Assembly: GCA_014898425.1 (NCBI GenBank)
Contig: RCSZ01000026.1
Span: forward strand, 1-64,000
DNA length: 64,000 nt
Source of the DNA: Botryotinia globosa
Lineage: Eukaryota > Ascomycota > Leotiomycetes > Helotiales > Sclerotiniaceae
Direction of reading: 5' to 3'
A program made the translations under genes and the position numbers. Each line of letters begins with the position of its first letter. Within the stretch, counting starts at the first letter, position 1. Of the stretch, positions 21,107 through 34,755 are shown in pieces. The notes beneath the pieces were generated by a model. It was not told where the DNA came from and did not search any database. It saw nothing but the letters and a program-made list of their open reading frames with translations.

Positions 21107-24100
21107 CTAATTAGTGATATCACAAATTAAAGCTTTGAATTTTATTAAAAATATTAAATGTTTTTATATAATATTTAGAATTAATAGAAATTCTAAAAAA
21201 ATTATAAAGAAAATATCATTATATTAAATATAATACACTATTTTTTTTTATAATACTAAAAAATATACTTCAAATAATTATATTAGAAAGATATATTCAA
21301 AAAGTTTAATTTTATTAAATATAATAAATCGACTTTATATTCATTACACATTTATCTTTATATTATATATTATATTAAATAAAATAAAAACCTTTATTAT
21401 TTTCTATATCTATAAAAGATTCTTTTATATACACAAATATATATATATTTATAACAACTCTTGAAATACCTTTATTTATATATATACAATTATATTAGAA
21501 AACAATATTATTTTAATCATTAAGAATATTATTAACAAAAATATTTATATAAAAAAGGAAGAGAAAAAATATAAGGAATAATTCAATTTATTAAAAATAA
21601 TATTAAATAATAAAAGAGCTATTATTATTAATAATAAAAAGTTTATCAAATATATCAAATTCAAATATAAATAATATAATTATAAGAATATTAATAATAA
21701 TAATTTAGTAGAGATTTTTTATTATAATTTTAGGATATTTATAGTTATACAATTCTCGAAAATCTATCAGATTTATATATAAAAACTATATATAATACTA
21801 TATATTCAAGAAGTATATTTATCAAAAATAAATATTAAAATATCTATAGTTTTATACGAATAATTTTGTAAAATTATTATTAATAAATAAATAAAAATAT
21901 AAATTCAAAAAACTTTGAAAAATATTAATATTAAAAAATCCAAATTTAAATCTAGAATTATTTATAAATTTATTAAAAACAATTTCAAATATATAAACAA
22001 AAATAATAAAAATAAAAATAATAAAAATAATAATATAAAAAACCCTAATAATAAAAATGATGATAGTAATAAAAACAATAAAGATTATAAATCCTAAAAG
22101 AATAAAATATTAATATTATATTCTAATATAAAATATTTTATTAGTTTATTAAAATTTTATATCAATAATAAAAAATATAATAAAGATAATAACAATTTCG
22201 ATTTTAAGCTTTCGATATTTTATAAAATCTTATAATATATAGCAATATTTATAGATATATATTATAAAACATTTCCGATTATATTCAAAAAAAGTATATT
22301 TCAATTCTTTTATATTAATTATAGTTTATTATTATCAATATTCAAAAAATTTTGTATCTATATATAGAATAATTTCAAAGAAAATAAATATCAACAAAAT
22401 ATATTATTGAAATGGAATAATATTATTTTGAAATCGATTAGAAAAAAATATAGGAATAAATTAATTAATAAATGTTTTATAATTATAATCAAATAATTAT
22501 ATATATTATAATATCAACTCGATTCTATTATATAATAGATATCCTATTTTTATAATAAATTTATATTTATTTATAAAAATATGAAAATATATAATCTAAC
22601 TTATTTTGATTTTAAGAAAAAGATGTTTGATTTAATCAATCAATTATAATAATCTATCGATATATAAAAAAGATTATATAAAAATAAAAAGAATACAATA
22701 TTATTTATTAACAAGAAATTTTATAATAATAATAATTACAATAATAATTAAAACAATTTTAAGGATTTCAAAAATAATAATAACTTTAAAAACAATTTAT
22801 ATAATAAACAATAATATTTAGATTTTTTTAATTAATATAATTGTTGCTGAATATATAAGAAAAAAAGATATTAATTAATAAAATATTTTAAAGAAAAACA
22901 AGATAAGAATAAATACAAATATAAAGAAAAGATTAAAAATAATAATAATAATATATTTAACAAATACTATAACTAATAAAAAATCGAATATAAAAAAAAG
23001 ACTATTAATATAGAATCTAATTTAAAAATCAAAATAAATTTGTTTTTCATAGATTTTAATATTAAAGATAATACAAATAAAACATTTTTCATAAATTTCA
23101 AATTTATCAATAATCAAAAAATATTTAATTAATTATTATTCAATACAATATTATATATAATAACTAAAAATCTTATTGAAATAATTTTATTTATAAAGAA
23201 TATAATAAATATTTTTTATATAAATTATATAAGTAAAGAATTTTTTAGTATATGTATTGATATAGTATATATAAAGAAATTTATAATTGGAATTAAATAA
23301 TATTATATATAAAAGCAAATCTATTTAATCGAATATAATCTATTGATAATAAAAACTATGAATATATATTTCAAAAAAAAAACTACAATATCAATAAGAT
23401 TATTTCATATTATTATATTATTTAGAGATATTGATTTCTATATTATAAATATTGATATTCTATTTCAATTAAGTTTCGAAGATATAAATTGTTTTAAAAT
23501 GTTTTATAATAATATTATTAATTAGTTTATTACCCCAAAAAATGAATGTTCTATTATTAGAAGATATGGATATATATTTTTAATATAAAAAGTAAATATA
23601 AATCAATTTATTCAAAAATCGATTTATTAGAATGATTATTATTTGATAATTATAGAATTATAATATTTATATCAACAATTTGATTATTTATTAATATAAT
23701 ATTCTTATAATATATTATAATAAATGAACTATAATAAAAGTAATAATACTATTAAATATTTTATTAAATATTACAAATACTATCAAATACACAGCAAATC
23801 ATTAGAACATTTCAGATTCATTTTATTAAAAGATATTGAATTTAATTATATTATTTATATTGATATTATATATATTATAAATAATTTGGTTTTATATATT
23901 ATTAATAAAATAATATATTATTAAATAATTCAATTTTTTGAAAATATTTTTATTAAATATACATTTGATAATCTTAAGGAATATTAAATTGATATATATA
24001 TTAAATTATTAGATTATATTATTTATAATATTAAAAAGAATTTTATAAATAAAAAGTTTATTCAAAATATAAAATCTATATCAATTATTATTAAAAATAT

Positions 24101-26511
24101 ATTTATTAAAGTATATAACTTTATAAATATTATTAAAAAATATTATTATTTATTATATTATATATATAAGATTTTAATAAAAGAATTTGAAGATAATAAT
24201 TTGATTAAAATAATAATTTTTTAAATAATAATGAAAACTATAAATAATACAACAAGATTAAATAGATTTATTTCTATATTACTAGTTTATGGAATATATC
24301 TCAGATTAAATAATATTAATCTATTAATTATAATAATCATTCAATATACAAAAACTATAAAAAAAATTATAATAAAAGTATATTATATTTGAGCTAAAAA
24401 ACAAATTACAAAAATATTAAAATTAAAAAATAGATTATTTACAATATCTGTTTTTACTTTATTATTGAATTTAAAAGTTTTAATATAAAAAAAAGGAAAA
24501 AATAATAATACATCAAATAAATAAACTAAATTACATACTCTGATTAAAATAAATAGAGATATATACAAAATAGAATTTTTCAATAAACTAATTAAATTCC
24601 GATTTATATTTATATAATCTTTTTATATAAAATCTAAAGAAATAAAACCAAAAAACAATTATACAAATAATAACAATAATAATACTATAATCATTAATAT
24701 ATTATATATAGAAACATTACAACCCCAAACACTATTATCAATAATACAATTAGATATATAATTATATTGTTATATAAAAAACACTTTAATCAGAATAATT
24801 AATATAATAAATATTAATAAAGAATATATCACATAACTATTACAATTGATTATATTTTTATAAAATAATACATTTATAAAATATATAGAATCACAATATA
24901 AAGAAATTAATAAATTAATAGAAAATAAAATCTTCAAAATTATTTCAAAAGATAATATTCCACCCAGAATAAAACTCTTTAAATTATATTTATTAATAAA
25001 ATAAAAGAAAAAAGTATTAACAAAATATACATAAAATCACAATTAGTAATTTAGATATATCAAAATAAAAATAAAATTATTATTTTAATACAATTACTTA
25101 TTATTCAATGTATTAATCAATATATTATTCTTACATTTATTATTATTTTACAAATATCAAATAAATATATTCAAATTTATTTATAGAATATTATACAAAC
25201 ATATACTCAATTGATTACAACTTTGAATAAATCTATTTATATAAAAATATTAAAAAAAATTGGATTTGAAAATGAATATATTCTATATATTATAAAACCT
25301 TTATATAATATTCCTAAAACAAAAAATTATTGATTTAAAATCTACTACAATCACTACAAAAATAAATTGAATATAATACAATCTATATATAACCCTTACC
25401 TACTCTATTTAATTAACAACATTAACATTATAAAATTTTAAATCGATAATACTTTTATAATTGTAAACAAAAGATTTATATATTTAGAATAAAAGTAATT
25501 AAATAAAATCAATTTTATAACTAAAAATAGAAAGCAATTTATAGAAAACTATTTATTTAAATTTAACAATTATTTAATCACTTTTAAAAATAATAAGATC
25601 TATCTCAATCAAAAGAAATAATATAATAATATCAAAATAATTACAACCAAAAATATCAATATATATAAAACAAAAAGAAAAATTCGGAAAAATATTACTT
25701 CAAAAAATCAATATATTATTTAATATATAAAAAAAGCATATATTACAATCATATATTAATTAAAAACATCTTACCATCTTTTTATTATTGTTCAAATAAT
25801 AAATTCAAAAAAAGAAAATACAAATAAATTCAATAAAATCATCAAATAACAAATAAACAATTTGAAAAAAGGATTTATATTTATATTTTTAAATATAAAT
25901 TCCATCAAATTAATTGTTTTTATTAATACATTATTTACTAATAATATTGATTTATTATTACAAATTAATTATATAATCTATTTAATAAACAAATATAATA
26001 ATATTAATATTATATATTAAACATTAATTAAATATAAAAAAATTATTAAAAGTATATTAGCTTTTGAATTATATATATTGATTCTAAACTTTAATATTAA
26101 AACTACTATTAAAAATATCATTAATATTATTCTCAAACCTAAAAAACTAATATCACTTATACTCTATATAAACTCAAAATCATTATATAACCTATTAACT
26201 AAACTCAATACAAATACAGAAAAACAGTTTCTAATCAATATTATAGCTTTAAAACAATACTATAAAAATAAAAAGATTATAAAAATTAAATAAATTAATA
26301 GAAAATCAAACCCTACAAACATCATAATCAAAAATAACATATATTAAATATTAAAAGATTTAATTGATATTAATAAAATAATTATTGAAGTAATACATTA
26401 AATAAAAAAGAAATAATAATATAAAAACTAAATTAGATTAAAAAAACACTATATCTAAAATAGATTATAAACTAAAATACATAATCATATTCATCTTTAA
26501 AAAATTATTAA

Positions 26512-26681
26512 TATCAGGATATCGATTATATAATCAAAGAAGATATTGTATTAACTAATATTACATTAACACTTCCCTATATATTTAATATTTAGCTTTC
26601 TATAAATAATAATAATTAAGAATGAATATAATCATATAGAATTAAGTACTTACATTTATATTAACCAAGTTGATATCAATA
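26512..26681 (+). repeat. 3' LTR of the copia element
   Basis: 170 bp, starts TATCAGGATA (the mutated form of TGTCGGGACA) and ends CAATA. It is a second, independently mutated copy of the same LTR. Confidence 0.92.
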
Positions 26682-26686
26682 CTAAT

Positions 26687-29521
26687 CATTCTTTTCCCAC
26701 TTATCTTATTTCATCTCGTTTTTAAAGTATATTTACCAATAGAAGATCAATATATAATAGTTTTCATGAGATGTTTATATCACCATGAGAATAATAAAGA
26801 CAATATAATACTATGATTCACACTATTGTAATATTACTTAAAGTTTTAAAAGCTAGGGTTATAATATATCTATATTATAATACTGAGATATTAGTACTAA
26901 TATTAATATAATTATATAATCTCTATTCTAATACTAATAATTCTTTAAAGTTATCGGATTATATCCTTTTAATTAATACTTTTTTATCTATATAATTATT
27001 TATTCTTCTAATTTCTTTATAATTCATTTTATAATTTTAATTTTTATAATATTATTATTAATTAGATTCTTAAGAACTTAATATAGTTTTGATTTAATTA
27101 TTATATCAACTAGATTAGATTTTTTATCAATCTATTTAATCTTTACAATTTTTCATTTCTCGTATACTTATTATATTAATTATAAATTTCTTTTTATTAA
27201 TAATTCTAAGTTTTATAAAATAATTATAAAATAATTTGAAATGAATATATATAATTAATAAGATTTTACAATTTGAAAAGATTTATTAATTATATCTTTA
27301 ATTATTATATTAATGTCAAATCCTAAAACTATACTATAGAATTCTAATACTAATAGATTTCTAATGATTTTTTTATATTTAATAAATAATTAATAAATAA
27401 TATTAACTTTGTTATATTTATTTATTAGAATAATAATATATTCAATTTAAAAGAATAAATCTTTATTATTAACAAAAAATATATCGATAAATACAATCAA
27501 TTTGAAGGAATTAATATAAAGGGAAACAAATTGTAATCCTTTTTTCAAATTATCGATTTACTATTGAATATATTTATTGAAAAAATTAATATCCTCTTTT
27601 TGGATTAATAATTTATATAATATAGAATAAATTGAAAGCTGTTTCTAATTAATATATAGTTATAATATATACTCCTCAAGTATATTATATAATATATTAA
27701 TCCTTTGTATTAGAGGTTGACTTTTATAATAATAAGAATAATTACTATTATAATAATAGTGAAAGATCTAGTCAATTTAGGCTTTAGGGACGAATCGAAT
27801 ATATATAAGAGAGTTGAATTGAAGTCAATTTATAAGAGCTATGCTGAGTTGAGATGAAATTGCTTGCTTTTTTCTAGGTTTTCTTTGAAGAATATCCTAG
27901 GTTTATATAATTTATAATGAAATTCTAGTATATTCTATGCTTAGAAATAAGATCGATTTAAATCAAATCTTATGGAATCATTTTATTCAATTAAAAGAAA
28001 GTACAACCAATTAAATTTAATCATTCTTCTATATGCTTTCCATTGGTTTCATTCCATTCTATTCTATTATAAATCAATCTGATAAGAGATATGATAAAAT
28101 AATTATACGATAATACAATGTTATAATATGAAATCATATTATACATGTATTAGTCATCAATACATCTCTTATTTAGTAAGATATTAATAAGTGATTTAGT
28201 GGACGTGTTATGGATTTCTATACTTTGTTATCACTAACTTTCTTAATTTTTTGTATATATTATATATATCAAATGATTCCAATTTGATTAAATATAAGTT
28301 TTTATATTGTTTTTATTAATTGAAATAAATTGTATTATTGTTTTATCAAATAATTAAATCATTATTAAATTTAAATAATATATTTACTATAAATATTTTA
28401 TATTTTTTCATTATAAATTTAGTATTATGTAATTCCTTTTATTTACAATCTATAAACTTTTTATTAATAATAAATAATATATTATCTATCTATAATTTAA
28501 CAATATTAAATATTATATTATTTTTGATTATATATAAAAGATATAGATTATAAATTAACTATTCAATTTTAAAGATATTGTTATAATACTTATAATAAAT
28601 ATTAAACTAATGATTGTTTGTTTTTAGAACACTATATAATAATCGTATTATTTATAGAATAAAAGCTTTTAAAACATTTATTTTTATTAAAGGTTATATA
28701 TAGAATTTTCAAATTAAATTCGATGTTGATTATATATATATATATATATAATATTGTAAATACTTATAGTAATCTCATTTTTAGATAATATAATCATTAC
28801 TACTAATATAATATATTAGCTAATATATTATATAATGAGTGATTATATCAAAATAATATCCTTTCCTTAATTCTTTTATATTTATATTATTAATCGAGAT
28901 TTCGAGAATGTCTTATTGATTCCTTTATTCTTAATCTTATTAATAAAGTATGAATTGAAAATTCTAATGTCTATAATATATCTTCAAATCTTACAAATTG
29001 AAAGATATTATTTTCCATTAATTTATTAACTTCTTTTTATTTTGATTCAATAAAGATTATTAATATTTATATATCAGTAAATACTATATAGTATTTAGTA
29101 TATAGTATATAAAGTATTATTATATTTGTTTTTATTTAAAAAATATACTATTAAATTGAATAATATTGTAAATATTAAGATATATATATTTATCTCTTTA
29201 TTTGAAAAATGAGTTTGAAGTATAAGAATTACAATTTCAAGGAACAAATGTTTTTAATATTATAAGTTTTTAGATATATCTATAATTATCTTTTCAAGAT
29301 TTCTATTGTGAGTGATAGTAGGAATAAGGGAAAATCTAATTTTATTAGATTTCAGTAAAATTATCTTATATATATATTTAGATATATTTTGTAATAATAT
29401 TAATTATATAACTTTACTAGATTTTAGCAAAGTTATTTTACTCATATATTCAAATGTATTTGATTGTATTCATTCGATAGATTATTTGTCTTAGAGTTAT
29501 TTATAAGATCAATCTTGATTT
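26687..29521. other. AT-rich transposon graveyard
   Basis: Very AT-rich DNA with stops in all frames. It contains one short LTR-like repeat (26773-26939). A balanced patch at 27755-27905 may be an LTR remnant. No gene seen. Confidence 0.5.
26773..26939 (+). repeat. Short LTR-like repeat, family B copy 1 (167 bp)
   Basis: Aligns over its whole length with 33743-33907, sharing 'ttttaaaagctaggg' and the final 'tctat(t/c)c...ataata' segment. The lengths and TA/TG...CA/TA-like ends suggest a solo LTR, but no target duplication was confirmed. Confidence 0.6.
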
Positions 29522-30044
29522 TGTTAGAATATATATATAATAATAAGCTATTAGATTCAATCTCTGATACTATATCTTTTGATTAGATTGTATATATAAT
29601 ATAGTGATAAAGCTTATAATTTCTATTAGTTTCTATATATATAATAAAGTATTAGAGATTATATCAAATGAATATCGTTCTGAAATCTCTGATTAGGGTT
29701 TATTTAATTTAAAATAGATTTTCTTAATAAGAAGTAGATTAGAGGTAAGAATATATTTATTTAATGATTGAATATTCTAAATTTATTAATAATTGATTAT
29801 TAATAATGAGGATATTAGATAATACAGTTGTATTATAAATCATATAATTAATTATATAAATAAACATTCTTTATAATTATGAATTTTTTTGAAACAAAAA
29901 GGATAAAAAAGAGAAGTTTTATTAGAATATATATATAATAATAAGTTATTAGATTCAATTCTTGATACTATATCTTTTGATTAGATTGTATGTATAGTAT
30001 AGTAGTAAAGCTTATAATTTCTATTAGTTTTTATATATATAATA
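29522..30044 (+). mobile_element. TRIM-like miniature LTR element, copy 1 (523 bp)
   Basis: Two 125-bp direct terminal repeats (29522-29646 and 29920-30044) enclose a 273-bp non-coding core, and the whole is flanked by the 5-bp duplication GATTT (29517-29521, 30045-30049). In better-preserved copies the LTR begins TGTTAG and ends TAACA. The core ends in a purine-rich run (GAAACAAAAAGGATAAAAAA) like a polypurine tract. The short LTRs, tiny core and absence of coding DNA match terminal-repeat retrotransposons in miniature, which move with enzymes from other elements. Confidence 0.85.
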
Positions 30045-30943
30045 GATTTTCTTTTATATATAATTTAATTTAGATAATATAAAACTCCATTAGATTATTT
30101 ATTAATTATATAATACAAATCTTATTTTTTATATCTAATACATAATATAGATTTATTTAATCTTTATATTTTCTTTATATTCAGATCTTTGAATTGATAA
30201 ATAAATTATATAAAACTATTATGAATAATTCATTATATTAATTTAGAATATTAAAAACTTGTTTTATAACTCATAATTTATAAATTTCGATTATTGCTTT
30301 TTTGATTGTTATTTGTTATTGAAAAATTATTAATATAAATAGATTAGATTCAGATATTTATAAATATACTCCGAAAACTAAAAATATCAGAATTAATCCA
30401 TTTGATTTTATTATATTTATTATTGTTTTTATTGTTATTTATAATATCATTTCCTTTATTATTAAATTTTCTAATTTATTTGTAATAATAATATATATTC
30501 TTTCAATAATTATATATTAATATTTAATTATATTAATTAATGAATAAACTTCAATTGGAATACTCTTTGTTTTTATAGAGATAGTTATTATATATTATAT
30601 AAATTCCTTGCTAATAAAGTTCTTTCCGATATTATATATAATATAATTTGAAGAGCTAATATAAATATTTATCCAGTATTTTTAAAGTATATCGAAAGTA
30701 TATTTCATAATAATATTATTTAATTATTGTATTATTTGAAATCGTATATCTTTATTAATAATATATAAAATAAGATTAATATTGATATATATTATATTTA
30801 TTATAATTGAATAATTGAATAATTGAAATTAATATTGTTTTATAGATTAAACTTGAATTAATCTAATGATTTTCTATATTATTAATAATATTAATAAAAT
30901 TTAATAAATTTATCAATTTTAATTTATAAGATATTATTATAAC
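30045..30943. other. AT-rich DNA between TRIM copies
   Basis: Degraded, stop-rich DNA. No feature recognised. Confidence 0.45.
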
Positions 30944-31513
30944 TGTTAGGATATATATATAGTAGTAAGCTGTCAGAACTTCAATCCCTGATACTATGCC
31001 TTTTATAGTCAGATTATATATATAGCGTAGTAGTAAAGTTTACAATTTCTATTTGGTTCTATATATATTGATTCTATATATATGATAGAGTATCAGAGAT
31101 TTAATTAAGTATATATTATTTTAGGATTTCTGATTTAGGCTTGCTTGATTGAAAATATAGTAGATATTCTTAATAAGAAGTGAATCAGAAATAAGGATAT
31201 ACTATTTAATAATTGAATATTCTGAATTCATTAATAAAATTGATTATTAATGATAAGGATATAGCTAATATAATTGATATATTATATATCATATAGTTAA
31301 CTATATAAATAAATATTCTCTATGATTATTAGTCTTTTTGAAACGAAAAGAATAAAAGAGGGGAGCTTTGTTAGAATATATATATATAATAGTAAACTGT
31401 TAGGATTTTAATCCCTAATACTATGCCTTTTATGATCAGATTGTATGTATAGTGTAGTGGTAAAGCTTATGACTTCTATTGGTTCCATATGTATTAGTTC
31501 CATGTATGTGACA
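30944..31513 (+). mobile_element. TRIM-like element, copy 2 (570 bp)
   Basis: The terminal repeats at 30944-31087 and 31369-31513 are about 20 bp longer than in copy 1 because of a short internal duplication of a 'ttctatatatattga'-like segment. The core carries the same purine-rich run (GAAACGAAAAGAATAAAAGA) before the right LTR. No clear target duplication is seen. The DNA immediately to its right is shared, inverted, with the DNA next to the solo LTR at 59830. Confidence 0.8.
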
Positions 31514-32358
31514 ATCTAATATCCTGGTTATTGTAATATTTATTATTAATAATATTCGATATAGAATATAATCTGAGGTTTCAAATAGATTTTCTATTTA
31601 GAATATTTCAGGAATTATTATTGATATATACAATTCTCTTTCTATCATTCTATTCTATACAATCTTTAATTAAAATATAAAGTCTTTTTCTTTAAATGCT
31701 TTTATAATCTTATTATTTATTCAATCCCTATATAAAAAACGGATTATATCAAAAAACAAATTATATCAATCAATACATTATAAACTAATTATATTATATA
31801 ATTGAGGTATTTAATTATAAATAATCCACATATATAAAGTTTATATCTTAATTTATATAACAAACATATACCCATAGCTTGAAAACAATCTAATATAAAA
31901 TATTAAAAAGCTTAGAAATAATCTGCCTATAATTCTGAATTATAATAAATACTATATTAATATTTATATAATTGAAACTTATAGAATTCTCTAACATCTT
32001 TTACTATTATTTTTTAAATATTAAAAGAATTACTTTCTTATTTATTAATTATTTTATTAAAAACATTGGTTTTTATTTCTAATAGAATTTCTAATTTAGT
32101 AATAAATATGCTATTATTATTTCTCTTCTAAAATAATAAAGAATTATAGAATTCTATTATATTAATAAATTATAAATAAATAATGAAATAGATAAAATTA
32201 ATATATATAACTTTATCAAAAATTAGCAAAATTACAATTATATAAAGTTTTACTAAACTCAAACTCATATTATAAATTCTTACTCTTCAAATTATATTAC
32301 TTTGAAAAATAAAATGTAAATTAAAATTGAATATAAAAATCGTTATTATATTAATAAT
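31514..32358. other. AT-rich DNA, part shared with 59980-60160
   Basis: The first about 180 bp reappear in inverted orientation at about 59980-60160, marking another dispersed repeat of unknown type. No gene. Confidence 0.45.
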
Positions 32359-32895
32359 TGTCACATACATAGAAACTAATAGAAGTCATAAACTTTACTA
32401 CTACACCACACACACAATCTGATCTTAAAAAGTATAATATCAGAGATTGAAATATTAATAGTTTACTATTATATATATATTCTAATAAAACTCCCCTTTT
32501 TTATTCTTTTCATTTTGAAAAGATTAATAATTATAAAGAATATTGATTTATATAATTAATTATATGATTTATAATAATACAATTATATTATCTCATACCT
32601 TTACTATTAATAATCAATTATTAATGAATTTAGAATATTCAATTATTAAGTAAATATATCCTCACTTTTGATTCGCTTTTTATTAAGAAAATTTATTTTA
32701 AAATCAAACAAGCTTTAATTAGAAATCCCAAAACAATATCCACACTTAATTTACTCCCTGGTACTCTATCATATACATAGAAACTAATAGAAATTGTAAG
32801 CTTTACTACTACACTATACATACAATCTAACCTCAAAAGGCACAGTATCAGGGATTGAAGTCCTAATAGCTTATTACTATATATATATCCTAATA
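32359..32895 (-). mobile_element. TRIM-like element, copy 3, inverted (537 bp)
   Basis: The LTRs at 32359-32487 and 32767-32895 (129 bp each) are in the opposite orientation to copies 1 and 2. The core shows the complementary pyrimidine-rich run near the left LTR (CCCCTTTTTTATTCTTTTC). Flanking pentamers are similar (ATAAT/CTAAT) but not identical. Confidence 0.8.
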
Positions 32896-33742
32896 CTAAT
32901 TATTTTCGATTTATTAATATTATATTATATTGAATTAATATTTAATATAAGAATTATTGTTATATTATTGATAATAATTCTTATTTATATAAGAATAGAT
33001 ATCAAATTATACCAGGGGCCTGCGAGCCCCCGGACCCCTTGCTTTTTGAGAAAGTATTATATAATTATATTTATAATTATAAAAATCTAAAAAAGAAATT
33101 TTATTGAAAGTTTGCAGACGAAGTCGATTTATCTTTTTTTAATTTTATTTAGATTTTAATGAATCACATCACTTCAGATCATTAATTATATCATTGAATC
33201 ACAAAAACTATAATATAAAAATAATTTTTATTAATATTAGGCCTACTATATTCGATATAAATCCTTTTCAATTGATTATATAAACTTTAGCTATATCTAC
33301 ACTACTTAAACTTCAATTAACCCTTTATAAAAACATTAGTTTTGAAACTAGCATTATAAGAATTATATCATTTGAAAGCCTTTAGCTTCTTATATATAGT
33401 TACTACTTTTCCTTTTTTTTATTCAATTCATATTAATTAAAATAAATTAATTTAAATGATTTCGTTGAAAAAGCCTAGGGGCTTGTACTATAGCCACAAT
33501 GCCAAGGAAGTCAAGCTAATCAGATCGCTTGAATCGGGTCTCACTAAGTAAGAGTTTCTCATTTTTCGTATATATACAGTACTAATACCTCGCAGACGAC
33601 AAGAATATTAAGGAGGTAAACCTCCAATTATTTTAATATAAAAGCTTATATCTCTTTAGAGAAATATCAATTTTAATTCAAAACTATATTACTTTTGAAA
33701 TAAGATGTCAGACTTTTAATGTATAATATTATTAATTAGTAT
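32896..33742. other. AT-rich DNA with GC-rich patches and a dispersed repeat
   Basis: Contains the inverted copy of the 'A-box' repeat (listed separately) and a balanced patch at 33460-33610. That patch includes 'ttaaggaggtaaacctcc', which recurs inverted at about 34770. No ORF. Confidence 0.45.
33016..33390 (-). repeat. Dispersed repeat with tRNA A-box-like motif, copy 1
   Basis: Read on the minus strand it matches 39360-39740 and 63725-64000. It begins near 'aaaggctttcaaatgata', passes the motif region that in the best-preserved copy reads GTAGTTCAGTGGTAT, and ends in a GC-rich palindromic tail ('ggggctcgcaggccc'). It may be a SINE or non-autonomous element; no B box is evident. Confidence 0.6.
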
Positions 33743-33907
33743 TAGTATTACTATAGGGATAGTAAAGATAATATAGTATTATGGTTTATATTATTGTAAT
33801 ATTGCTTGAGATTTTAAAAGCTAGGGCTACGATATGTCTATATTATAGTGACAAGGCACTAGTACTAATGCTAATGTAGTCAAATGATTTCTATCCCGAT
33901 AATAACA
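33743..33907 (+). repeat. Short LTR-like repeat, family B copy 2 (165 bp)
   Basis: Less mutated than the 26773 copy. It contains 'gattttaaaagctagggct' and ends ATAACA. Probably a solo LTR. Confidence 0.6.
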
Positions 33908-34404
33908 ATTGATTTTATTCTAGATGAGCTCTATTATATGATAGGAAATATATAATACAGAATAAACATTTATTTTAATTATACTTCAATGTTTTATTAT
34001 AATTTTAGAGTTATTAATTCTCTAGATTTACTATAATGAGTATTATATAATTGTAATATTACTCGGCGAAATAATTGAAGATATCTAGTATATAATGAAA
34101 TCACTTTTAACTTCTACAAATGTTATTCAAATGAAATATAATTAAAGCTTATTATAAATTATTATGATATTTATATTATATCGAGATTTTAAAAGAATTG
34201 AAATCAAACTGAATAGGATAAAAGTTATTAAAGTTATTGAGTTGAATGAAAAAGTGTTTATTTTTTATTTTTTATTTAATTTTAATCCAAAATAACTCAA
34301 TTCATAGATAGAAATTTAATATTGGAAATTCGATATAAAATTGAATAAAAGAATACTTTTCAAATTATATTATTTTTATAAACTTTTATAAAGAATTGGG
34401 AAAG
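33908..34404. other. AT-rich DNA
   Basis: Degraded DNA, no feature recognised. Confidence 0.45.
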
Positions 34405-34755
34405 TTATTAAATTTTAAAATTATAAAAATTATAAAAATTATAAAAATTATAAAAATTATAAAAATTATAAAAATTATAAAAATTATAAAATTATAAAAA
34501 ATTATAAAAATTATAAAAATTATAAAAATTATAAAAATTATAAAATTATAAAAATTATAAAAATTATAAAAATTATAAAAATTATAAAAATTATAAAAAT
34601 TATAAAATTATAAAAATTATAAAAATTATAAAAATTATAAAATTATAAAAATTATAAAAATTATAAAATTATAAAAATTATAAAAATTATAAAAATTATA
34701 AAAATTATAAAAATTATAAAAATTATAAAAACTATAAAAACTATAAAAACTATAA
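34405..34755. repeat. 9-bp minisatellite (ATTATAAAA)n, about 38 units
   Basis: About 350 bp of a nonamer repeat, interspersed with a few 8-bp variants. The last units change to ACTATAAAA, so the array has position-specific variants. It lies inside RIP-affected DNA. Confidence 0.95.

Larger units (their letters stand above)
20937..26681 (+). mobile_element. Complete but RIP-degraded Ty1/copia LTR retrotransposon (5745 bp)
   Basis: Two 170-bp LTRs are flanked by the same 5-bp duplication CTAAT (20932-20936 and 26682-26686). The interior is about 5.4 kb of very AT-rich DNA with stops in every frame. Traces of coding order remain. A gag-like zinc-knuckle trace lies near 22850-22900. A copia reverse transcriptase block near 25280-25480 reads 'IKPLYNIPKTKNY' then 'FKIYY', followed by text matching the DPCLLY and GLQTDDT region. 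The order fits gag-protease-integrase-RT-RNaseH. The element cannot be active. Assignment to copia rests on the RT text and not on a search. Confidence 0.88.

Noticed and set aside
21915..29494. Several 60-71-codon frames rich in Asn, Ile, Lys and Tyr
   Set aside because: Chance openings in very AT-rich, RIP-degraded transposon DNA.
34405..34755. CRISPR-like array
   Set aside because: The repeats are directly adjacent nonamers with no spacers, and the DNA is fungal.
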